DNA from: a virus
Virus record (IMG/VR): IMGVR_UViG_3300042731_006157
Span: 1-38,903 of that record
Reading direction: 5' to 3' (one strand)
Length of the DNA: 38,903 nucleotides
The first letter of the stretch is position 1. Each line of letters begins with the position of its first letter. The position numbers and the translations under genes are program-made. Positions 18,158 through 24,768 of the stretch are shown in pieces. The notes beneath the pieces were generated by a model that did no database searches, had not been told where the DNA came from, and saw only the letters and a list, made by a program, of their open reading frames with translations.

Positions 18158-18535
18158 ATGAAAACCCTTATCCTTGGCATGACGCTGACCTTTTCCGTTC
18201 TTGGGTTTGCGCTGTTCTTCCTCCCGGCACAGACGGATGCCAACGCATCCGCAAGCTTGCGCGGGCCGGAGGACTATGAAGACTCACAGTGGACAACCGT
18301 CAACATCCGGAACAAGGATGCGGCTGGAAACTATTCTGCGACGATCACAATCTGCACAAACGATCCAACGCCCGGCGTTGAGAAACGCGGAGGCTGTATC
18401 AGTTACACGAGGGCACAAGACACTCTGCCTACACCAGCCAGGACGATTGTCGACGCGATGATTGAGGACTTTTACGATAATGGAATAGATCCCGAGAACG
18501 ATCAGTCTAACGCTCAGTACAGGCCATCTCCATAG
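18158..18535 (+). CDS. Small exported protein, unknown function
   Basis: A 125-residue protein with an N-terminal hydrophobic segment (MKTLILGMTLTFSVLGFALFF) ending at a possible cleavage site near ANASA. The rest is polar with two cysteines, NIRNKDAAGNYSATITICT and a terminal acidic helix (DAMIEDFYDNGIDPENDQ). It lies between two QVPGPE-type secreted proteins in a tightly spaced operon. It could be a chaperone or connector of these exported proteins. No family recognised. Confidence 0.6.
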   Translation: MKTLILGMTLTFSVLGFALFFLPAQTDANASASLRGPEDYEDSQWTTVNIRNKDAAGNYSATITICTNDPTPGVEKRGGCISYTRAQDTLPTPARTIVDAMIEDFYDNGIDPENDQSNAQYRPSP

Positions 18536-18544
18536 GGGTAGATC

Positions 18545-20362
18545 ATGAGGATCGTCATCGCAGTGATATGGTTGTTTCCGGTCCTGGTCCTGGCCCAGGT
18601 TCCTGGCCCTGAGAGCTCGGTCAGCCAGAGTGGGGTTTCAAGCGCTCCGCTCCAGGCGCCGCGGTTCGACGTCACGGATCAAGACTGGGAGTACTATGTC
18701 GCGACGACGGGAAGCGACGCAAACAGTTGCTTGAGCGCGTCCTCTCCTTGCCTGACGGTTGCCGGTGTAATGGCCAAGGTGCCCGATCGATGGAAGGCAA
18801 AGGCCCGGGTACACTATGGCGCTGGCACGTTTGCTGTCCCTGCTCACGTCGCGATCGGTCTTGGCGGAGAGCCGCTCGTCTGGCAGGGCACAATGATTGA
18901 CAGTGGGCTTGGGACGATGACCATCTCGCATTCCCCGGTGGTTCAATACCACTGGGGACAGGATCGAGTTATCGCAGTGCGTGACAGCTCGACATCTCCA
19001 ACTCTGGACCAATACGAGGGCTACACGATTCGGTTCACATCAGGTGATGCCGTTGGTGTTCAGCGAATGCTACGCGGAAACGCCACGGACGGGACCTATG
19101 AATTTAACGTAATGATTTCCTCCTACACTGACATCCCGGCAATAGGCGATACTTTCGTCATTGAGAAGCCGGGGACAATCCTTCAAACGTCAACGAATAG
19201 CATATTTTCCGCAACTTCCAAGGGTCGCGGAGGAAAGGGCGATTCCACGGTTCAGCTCGGTCTCTATCAGATCCAATTAGATCACGCAGCGGGAAGTGGG
19301 GAGGGTTACTTTAAGTTTGACGGTGTCAAAGTTAGAGCAATCAATACGTGGTTCACAGGCATAAGCAGCGGCTACACCGGCATACTGGTTGCAAACGGCG
19401 GCGCGTGGTGGGCTACAGGTGTTGATGGAGCTTACGACGGCGACACTTTGAGCGACAACCTGTTTTCGCTCACAACTCCATATGACACCCTAGGTGTGGG
19501 GTCTTTTTTCAAGAAAACGACCTGTTCGACCGGCGGCCTGTTCATCCAGGACCATTCAGTAGGCGGTGGGTTTTTCGTCGGAAGAAACTCAAAGATGTGG
19601 GCTCAAAATTCACTATTCCGAAACGTGCACAACCTATCATGGCGCGGCTGTAAACTTGACTTGGAGGCGGGATCTGGGCTCGTGCTGTATAACTACTACG
19701 CCCCTACCGGCCGGATTGACTCGGCGTCGTATGGAATCCAGCTCAATATTCTGAGCTGGGCACAGATCAATGGTCCGCTCGATATTTCCGATTCTGCGCC
19801 AGGAATGTCGATCACCAATAGCTCGTATGCCTATATCACCAATCTAATTGGTACAGGCAACACATACGGGATCACAGTCGAGGAATTCAGTAGACTAGCC
19901 GAGGGAGCCGGCAATACGATCACTGGGTCATCTGGGGACATTGCAGTTGCGGGTCTTGTGACTTCACACGCTGACGTATACACCAACGATATACCGTTGT
20001 GGGGCGGAACGGGCGGCGTAGCGATGAAAAACACGAGCACTGCGTTGCCGGTCGTGCGTAGTGGTCCGACTACCATCGGCTCGGGAGGCACGGAAATCGA
20101 TAGTTCGATCAGGTGTACCGATACCCTTGACACGAATCTGATCGCGGCTGGGACCACAGTATCCCAGTCGGTATCCTGCTCAGGCGCCGTTGTGGGCGCC
20201 GAATGCTCGGTTGGTGGCCCCTCCTCCCTTGAGGCTGGATTGACGCTCTCATGCGTGGTGTCTGCAGCCGATACGGTGGATCTGCGGGTGGCAAACGTGA
20301 CCGTCGGCGGTATCACTCCAGCGGGCAGTCAAACGGCCAGCGTGAGGGTCTGGAATCCATGA
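18545..20362 (+). CDS. Secreted beta-helix tail-spike-like protein
   Basis: A 605-residue protein with signal peptide (MRIVIAVIWLFPVLVLA) and predicted mature start QVPGPESS. From about residue 57, YYVATTGSDANSCLSASSP is the usual entry of right-handed beta-helix (pectate-lyase-like) tail spikes; many short Gly/Ser/Thr turns follow to about residue 470. The C-terminal 100 residues (RCTDTLDTNLIAAGTTVSQS ... DTVDLRVANVTVGG) resemble the beta-sandwich end of tail spikes. Likely a polysaccharide-binding or depolymerase spike. Catalytic residues cannot be assigned. The signal peptide is the odd part. The stop overlaps the next ATG. Confidence 0.75.
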   Translation: MRIVIAVIWLFPVLVLAQVPGPESSVSQSGVSSAPLQAPRFDVTDQDWEYYVATTGSDANSCLSASSPCLTVAGVMAKVPDRWKAKARVHYGAGTFAVPAHVAIGLGGEPLVWQGTMIDSGLGTMTISHSPVVQYHWGQDRVIAVRDSSTSPTLDQYEGYTIRFTSGDAVGVQRMLRGNATDGTYEFNVMISSYTDIPAIGDTFVIEKPGTILQTSTNSIFSATSKGRGGKGDSTVQLGLYQIQLDHAAGSGEGYFKFDGVKVRAINTWFTGISSGYTGILVANGGAWWATGVDGAYDGDTLSDNLFSLTTPYDTLGVGSFFKKTTCSTGGLFIQDHSVGGGFFVGRNSKMWAQNSLFRNVHNLSWRGCKLDLEAGSGLVLYNYYAPTGRIDSASYGIQLNILSWAQINGPLDISDSAPGMSITNSSYAYITNLIGTGNTYGITVEEFSRLAEGAGNTITGSSGDIAVAGLVTSHADVYTNDIPLWGGTGGVAMKNTSTALPVVRSGPTTIGSGGTEIDSSIRCTDTLDTNLIAAGTTVSQSVSCSGAVVGAECSVGGPSSLEAGLTLSCVVSAADTVDLRVANVTVGGITPAGSQTASVRVWNP

Positions 20363-20697
20363 TCTGCGGGCATGCATTCCAGCTGGTCGCGGGCGTGGCC
20401 ATGGCAGTCATTTCGTGCGCTCATCAGCCGGTGCCACCTGAGCCGCGCCCAGCACCCTGCCCCTGTCCAGAGCCGCCTGTCCAAGGTTCGCCAGTCGTGT
20501 CTGTGTGTCCTGTGTGTCCGGATATCCATCTCACGAACCCGCCAACCGAGCCGAAGATCGACTGGGTACCTGAAGGGTGCCCACCGCAGTTTCTCTCGTG
20601 CCTATCTGGCGCGGATGCGGAGCGCCTGAATCGATACATGCGCGCTGTGCAGCGGTGGGCGCTCGAGACAAGCCGGAGGTGTCGTGCCATACGATAA
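20359..20697 (+). CDS. Proline-rich lipoprotein, outer-spanin (Rz1) candidate
   Basis: A 112-residue protein from ATG 20359, which overlaps the spike stop. It has a hydrophobic N-terminus with lipobox VISC at about residue 20, followed by a Pro/Cys-rich stretch (PPEPRPAPCPCPEPP) and a helical end. A short proline-rich lipoprotein just before the lysis genes fits an outer-membrane spanin subunit. It is larger than typical Rz1 (60-80 residues). It is not embedded in the inner spanin gene. Confidence 0.6.
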   Translation: MICGHAFQLVAGVAMAVISCAHQPVPPEPRPAPCPCPEPPVQGSPVVSVCPVCPDIHLTNPPTEPKIDWVPEGCPPQFLSCLSGADAERLNRYMRAVQRWALETSRRCRAIR

Positions 20698-21049
20698 CGA
20701 CATGAGACCGAGAACCGGGCTGCTATGGCGTATTCTCGAGGTTCTGTTCTCACAGGAGGGCCGGCGAGCCGTGGACAAAAGCAGGGTCCGTACAATCGTC
20801 ATAGCTTTCGCGTTGCTCGAGGTGGTGATCAGGCTGGGCTATCGTATCATTGACACACAGTTCAATGCGTATGCACAAGCAATGACCCGGGTACAGGTTC
20901 AGGAGGTCGAAGAACGGCGCATCGCCACCCAACGGCAGATCGACGCGCTCGATCGGATGGGCGTGAAGATCGATGGCCAGGCGAATGCGATCCAGGACCT
21001 CGTGAGCACGATCAGAGAGGCGTTTCTCGTTCGCGGTGGGACGCGATGA
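20684..21049 (+). CDS. Membrane-anchored coiled-coil protein (inner-spanin candidate)
   Basis: A 121-residue protein from GTG 20684 with GGAGG four to five bases before; an in-frame ATG lies at 20702. One hydrophobic segment (RTIVIAFALLEVVIRLGY, residues about 36-53) is followed by a coiled coil rich in Gln, Glu and Arg. This N-in, single-TM, coiled-coil plan is that of inner spanins or of small holin-like accessory proteins. It overlaps the lipoprotein end and the next start, so it is co-translated in the lysis cassette. Confidence 0.5.
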   Translation: MPYDNDMRPRTGLLWRILEVLFSQEGRRAVDKSRVRTIVIAFALLEVVIRLGYRIIDTQFNAYAQAMTRVQVQEVEERRIATQRQIDALDRMGVKIDGQANAIQDLVSTIREAFLVRGGTR

Positions 21050-21363
21050 CCCAATCAGAGGTAAATACGAGGATAGACGAGATCGCTGCGGCTGCGCGCG
21101 ATTACAAGGTGGTCGTAGAGTGCAGGATCGGGAAGCTCGCTGAGGCTACCGCACAGTGCACAGCAATCGCGCTTGAACTCAAGACGTGGGGCGAGAATAT
21201 CCGGGACTCTGCTGAACGCATTGAGCGCCGTCAAAAACATGATGAAGATCGTTGGCGCATCTGGCATGCGAAATATATGGAGGCTCTCTCAGATCATGAG
21301 CGCCGACTGAAGAAGATCGAGTCTAAAAACGGCAAGAACGGAAATGGAAAGCGGGTGACGTGA
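21046..21363 (+). CDS. Small coiled-coil protein in the lysis cassette
   Basis: A 105-residue, soluble, mainly helical protein (Arg/Glu/Ala-rich) with a basic C-terminus (KNGKNGNGKRVT). No membrane segment or signal peptide. It overlaps the membrane protein before it (ATGA) and ends at the start of the endolysin. I recognise no family. It may work with the upstream coiled-coil membrane protein. Confidence 0.55.
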   Translation: MTQSEVNTRIDEIAAAARDYKVVVECRIGKLAEATAQCTAIALELKTWGENIRDSAERIERRQKHDEDRWRIWHAKYMEALSDHERRLKKIESKNGKNGNGKRVT

Positions 21364-21902
21364 TGGCAACCTTTGAACTGGCGATCGGCGCAACACTCCA
21401 ACACGAGGGAGGCGCGAAATACACGAACAGGAAGAACGATCATGGAGGCCCCACCAAATACGGGATCACGCGCCGAACCCTACAGGACTGGAGACAGCGG
21501 AAGGTCACTGCTGCCGATGTGAAGGCACTCACAGAAAAAGAGGCTTGCGATATCTATCGAGCGCGATACTGGGATCTCGCACAGTGCGATCGGATTCGTG
21601 ACCAATCCGTCGCAGCCAAGATCTTCGATATGGCCGTCAATTTCGGGATCATGCGGCGCGGCACGGACGCGGCGGAGATCACGCAACGCGCTGTGGTCGC
21701 CTGTGGCCGGCCGATACGGATCGATGGATGGGTGGGGCCGGAGACCATCGGCGGCGTGAACGGTTGTCACCCCACGCGCCTCCTGCCTGAGCTTTGCGCT
21801 GAGCAGAAAAGGGCATACCTGGCTATCATCAGATGTGATCCAACACAGGAAGAGAACCGCCGGGGCTGGCTGAAGCGTGCTCGCTGGAAGGGCGGTGCAT
21901 GA
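21363..21902 (+). CDS. Endolysin, GH108-type N-acetylmuramidase
   Basis: A 179-residue muramidase from ATG 21363 (a GTG three bases before is also possible). Start FELAIGATLQHEGG holds the catalytic Glu of the EGG motif of the GH108 family, followed by NDHGGPTKYGITRRTLQDW. The C-terminal half (FDMAVNFGIMRRGTDAAEITQRA, DGWVGPETIGGVN) is the peptidoglycan-binding type 3 domain that accompanies it. It cuts glycan strands. It has no signal peptide, so it needs a holin to reach the cell wall. Confidence 0.93.
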   Translation: MATFELAIGATLQHEGGAKYTNRKNDHGGPTKYGITRRTLQDWRQRKVTAADVKALTEKEACDIYRARYWDLAQCDRIRDQSVAAKIFDMAVNFGIMRRGTDAAEITQRAVVACGRPIRIDGWVGPETIGGVNGCHPTRLLPELCAEQKRAYLAIIRCDPTQEENRRGWLKRARWKGGA

Positions 21903-22162
21903 TGAAACTCTTCGGATACCGCAAGATTCTTTTCGTTGTCCTATTTTGTGTTGTTGCGTCGTTCGGCCTGTACATCGCGCTGCAGGCTATTCTCAACGTC
22001 GAACCGACAAAAGCGGCCTGGATCTCCAGCATCACTGCTGCGTTTTTCGCTTTCCTCGGAACTCTGTCGGTGAACGCTTTCCGCGCGTTGCGCGGGGGCT
22101 ATGAGCGCGACGCAGCGATCGGCGTTGCCAAGTGCCAGAACGGGGCCAAGCCTGAGAAATGA
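21899..22162 (+). CDS. Two-TM membrane protein, holin candidate
   Basis: An 87-residue protein with two hydrophobic segments (residues about 11-32 and 41-58), a basic N-terminus and a charged tail. Size, two transmembrane helices and location directly after the endolysin fit a class II holin or pinholin. It overlaps the endolysin stop (ATGATG) and the next start. Confidence 0.68.
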   Translation: MMKLFGYRKILFVVLFCVVASFGLYIALQAILNVEPTKAAWISSITAAFFAFLGTLSVNAFRALRGGYERDAAIGVAKCQNGAKPEK

Positions 22163-22347
22163 CCAGGGAGGAGAAAGGCGTCAGACTGGCTGACCTCGTG
22201 ATCCTGGAGATCGCGACTACCGCTCTGTGTTTCCTGGAGCCTCGCCGCGCCTCAGAATTCGATGGCCTTGCGCTGATCATCAGGCACCTCGAAGGCCTGC
22301 GGGCAACCGAGAAATCGATTCTTGACCAGGAGGTGACCGATGAGTGA
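22159..22347 (+). CDS. Small protein of unknown function
   Basis: A 62-residue helical protein (MTREEKGVRLADLVIL) starting in an ATGA overlap with the holin candidate and overlapping the next gene. Slightly hydrophobic first helix, but not a clear membrane segment. No family recognised. Tight coupling argues that it is real. Confidence 0.5.
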   Translation: MTREEKGVRLADLVILEIATTALCFLEPRRASEFDGLALIIRHLEGLRATEKSILDQEVTDE

Positions 22348-23104
22348 GGTTCGGAAGGTTCTTTTGACGGCCGTCAAACAACTTGCTGGTTGGCTTGCAT
22401 TCGCAATCGGGATGTTCGTTTTACTTGTGCTCCTCAGCCGCTCGTGTGGACGTGAAGCTGAGGCCATGGCCAGGCTCGAGCGCATGGAGAAGGCCTCAGA
22501 GCTCAAGGATCAGGGGTTCCTGGTGGCGATAGAGGCTCAACAGGGTGTGCTGGATTCTCGCGCTGCACAGATCCCCGAGCTACAGGAGCAAATCAAGAGG
22601 CTGAAGAAGTCCGTGAAAGAGGCGCGGATAATCCGGGTGGGGCACATTGAGACTGAGCCAGCCGAGGCCCAAGGCGATTCCCTGCCACAGCCAGCAGCCG
22701 GCGAACCGTGCCCTGACTGCAAGTTCGCGACCGGGAACAGGGGAAAGATCGTGATCGACTCTGTCGACCTGGAGACCAAGGAAGGCGTTCAGGTGGCGGT
22801 TGTTTCCGCTGGATGCGAGCGGATATCCCCCGGGCCTAAAACGCGCTTCCTGTCTGGAGTTGGGAGCGCTGAGCTGTCCGAAATGATGACATCAGACAGG
22901 CCTGCTGAACGGAGCGCAGAGAAAGAGAAGGGGCTCGTGATCTCCGCGCTCGCTGGCGTGGCGCTCACGGAGACTGGCGTAACCCCGGTAATCGGCGGGT
23001 CATTCGTCAGCAAGCCATTCCTCTTAGATCGCATTGCTGGTACAGCTCACATGTCCGGCGGCCCGGGCGTGGTCACCGTCCTTGGTGGCCTTTCCCTTAG
23101 GTGA
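22340..23104 (+). CDS. Membrane protein with periplasmic coiled coil (inner spanin-like or structural)
   Basis: A 254-residue protein with a strong AGGAGGTGA at 22328-22336. One transmembrane helix (residues about 16-34), then a long coiled coil to about 95 (QIPELQEQIKRLKKSVKEAR), a CPDC pair near residue 133 and a Gly/Val-rich C-terminus (GLVISALAGVALTETGVTPV). A single-TM, coiled-coil protein next to the endolysin fits an inner spanin, but the long C-terminal part is not typical and the exact function is open. It ends the rightward late operon. Confidence 0.55.
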   Translation: MSEVRKVLLTAVKQLAGWLAFAIGMFVLLVLLSRSCGREAEAMARLERMEKASELKDQGFLVAIEAQQGVLDSRAAQIPELQEQIKRLKKSVKEARIIRVGHIETEPAEAQGDSLPQPAAGEPCPDCKFATGNRGKIVIDSVDLETKEGVQVAVVSAGCERISPGPKTRFLSGVGSAELSEMMTSDRPAERSAEKEKGLVISALAGVALTETGVTPVIGGSFVSKPFLLDRIAGTAHMSGGPGVVTVLGGLSLR

Positions 23105-23153
23105 ATTATCAAACCAGGATCTTGACATTATGCCTGGGTAAAACTACATTGCG
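23105..23153. promoter_or_regulatory. Convergent junction with promoter-like sequence and palindrome
   Basis: The late plus operon ends at 23104 and the minus operon ends at 23154. On the plus strand TTGACA (23122-23127), 17 bp, TACATT (23145-23150) is a near-consensus promoter pointing into the minus operon. The inverted repeat ACATTG-CGT-CAATGT (23146-23160) overlaps its -10. No U-tailed terminator hairpin is seen. A promoter here would make antisense RNA; activity is unproven. Confidence 0.4.
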
Positions 23154-23882
23154 TCAATGTTCGTTCGTCTTGCCAGGTTCGTCTGCGACCACGCTAGCTT
23201 CGGGGTCCTCTGGTGCGACCACTGCGGGAGCGGCTTTTGCGGCCGGTGCGACGGTCTGAGCGGCGTGCTCCAGCTCTGCCCCAGGTGCGCCCTGATGTGG
23301 TTCGACGAGAGGGCGTGAGCCTGTGGTCTCTTCACGGGTGATCCACCGTATCTGTTTTTCTAGTGCCCACATCCTGTCGCCGGCCGCTAGGCATAGCTCC
23401 CTGGCCCCAGTCATTTCGCTGAAAGCCTCGGATGCATGGTTTGCTACTTGTGATAGTAGGTCCTCCAACTCCCTCACGCGCGCCTCGGCCTTCTCCGCGC
23501 GCTCGGTCAACTCAAAGTAACACTGCCGGGTATACCTGAGGGCATCAGGTCGAACCATGCGCTCCAGCTCAAGTAGCACCATGAGCGGTACCCGCGGCTC
23601 GTGAGAGGTACCGAACATCTGACCGCCACGCTCGCGACGCTCGTGCTTCTTTCGTTCCTCATCAATCCATTCCGAGACCTGGACCAATCCGATCAGGTAC
23701 TCATCTTTTTCGCTTTTCAACTCCCTCATCCGCGCCTCGGCCCTTTCGCCTGCGTCAAGCGCAGCATCGATTACGAAATCATGATCGTTTTCCTTGTCGA
23801 CCGGAACTGACATCGATATATGCCCATGGGCGCATGCTTGATGAAGCGCCGTTCTGGCACGCTCGTATATGCTGTCACTCAT
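23154..23882 (-). CDS. Coiled-coil phage protein, unknown function
   Basis: A 242-residue soluble protein, mostly helical with Glu/Arg-rich segments (residues 45-75 and 125-150). The C-terminal 45 residues are Ala/Pro/Val-rich and look disordered. No motif recognised. It is the last gene of the leftward operon and overlaps the upstream gene by ATGA. Confidence 0.7.
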   Translation of the reverse strand: MSDSIYERARTALHQACAHGHISMSVPVDKENDHDFVIDAALDAGERAEARMRELKSEKDEYLIGLVQVSEWIDEERKKHERRERGGQMFGTSHEPRVPLMVLLELERMVRPDALRYTRQCYFELTERAEKAEARVRELEDLLSQVANHASEAFSEMTGARELCLAAGDRMWALEKQIRWITREETTGSRPLVEPHQGAPGAELEHAAQTVAPAAKAAPAVVAPEDPEASVVADEPGKTNEH

Positions 23883-24271
23883 GGCTCACCTTTCGCATTC
23901 TTTACCATTATAAGCGACCCTTCCGCGATTCGGGCGTTGCGCTCGACTTCCATTTCTTTCGACGTTGGTTCTCTGATCTCTGTAATTCGGCCACAATGTC
24001 GACACTTACATCGACTACGCTTTTCAAGCGCCTTTCGGGCATCCTGATACCGATCGGCCGAGGCCTTGATGCGTGAGAAAAACTCTGCTGCGTTAACGAT
24101 CCAGATAACCGGATTTAGGCGTATTCCACAATCACGGCAGATCAGATCAGACTGCTCTTCATTCGCCATGACCTTGGTATGGTGGCAACCGCCACCAATG
24201 AACCGCAGCCCTCGCCGGCTCCGCTCAACGCTGATATCTATGACGTCGTGATCATTGATCTCGTCAGTCAT
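23879..24271 (-). CDS. Zinc-ribbon-like phage protein
   Basis: A 130-residue protein with two cysteine pairs: a C-HH then CRDCG near residues 29-49, and KCRHCG near residue 90. Between them lies an aromatic stretch (PVIWIVNAAEFFSRI). Looks like a small double zinc ribbon that could bind nucleic acid or protein. GGGAGT precedes ATG 24271. Function unknown. Confidence 0.7.
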   Translation of the reverse strand: MTDEINDHDVIDISVERSRRGLRFIGGGCHHTKVMANEEQSDLICRDCGIRLNPVIWIVNAAEFFSRIKASADRYQDARKALEKRSRCKCRHCGRITEIREPTSKEMEVERNARIAEGSLIMVKNAKGEP

Positions 24272-24280
24272 TTCGACTCC

Positions 24281-24454
24281 CTATGTCTCCTTTTTCGCGC
24301 GCTTACGCCGACCTGCTTCGATTTCGTCACACGCCTGTTCGATCAGTGTATCCGGCGAGCTACATCCCAGTAGCGCGCCGTACTCGTACAGGCCCTCCAG
24401 GCGCGTGAGTGCAGCGTGGAGACGTTCCTTGGCTGCTTGTTTACCTTTTTTCAC
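24281..24454 (-). CDS. Small basic helical protein (57 residues)
   Basis: A short gene from GTG 24454 to TAG 24281. It starts MKKGKQAAKERLHAALTRLE and ends with a Lys/Arg-rich tail (RRKRAKKET). GAGGA lies seven to eight bases before the GTG. The start overlaps the stop of the gene before it (GTGA). No family recognised. Tight overlap and a clean reading frame support it. Confidence 0.6.
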   Translation of the reverse strand: MKKGKQAAKERLHAALTRLEGLYEYGALLGCSSPDTLIEQACDEIEAGRRKRAKKET

Positions 24455-24663
24455 GTTCTTTCCTCATTGAGCCACCAGAAAAATACGTCGTTCAACAGAT
24501 CGACCTGCTTTTCTGATAGCGTGATGCAGGACACGCTATTGTTCTTGCTGTGAATGAGCGTCAGAGTCTTGTCTGCGCTCGATGCATTGATCTCGAGTGT
24601 CTCATCGACACGAGTTCCACACACACCTTTGAGCTCCAGTACGAGCTTGATGCTCGTTGTCAT
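24451..24663 (-). CDS. Small phage protein, unknown function
   Basis: A 70-residue acidic protein with strong AAAGGAGG before ATG 24663. It has a beta opening (TTSIKLVLELKGVCG), a middle with DKTLTLIHSKNNSVSCITLS and a helical end (QVDLLNDVFFWWLNEE). No known family. It overlaps the next gene by four bases. Confidence 0.65.
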   Translation of the reverse strand: MTTSIKLVLELKGVCGTRVDETLEINASSADKTLTLIHSKNNSVSCITLSEKQVDLLNDVFFWWLNEERT

Positions 24664-24724
24664 CTCGCCTCCTTTGGATCAGTAAGCCCGGTTGCGTGGT
24701 GATGGTCGGCTTGAACGGATTCAT

Positions 24725-24751
24725 CACTTCCCCTACTTTCCCTACTTCCCC
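24725..24751 (-). repeat. Three tandem 9-bp purine-rich units
   Basis: On the minus strand three adjacent units GGGGAAGTA, GGGAAAGTA, GGGGAAGTG lie between the HerA-like gene and the next gene. They make a pure G/A strand of almost 27 bases interrupted by T at fixed spacing. Could be an iteron-like protein site or a mere polypurine tract. Confidence 0.6.
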
Positions 24752-24768
24752 TCTAAATCATCGAGCAT

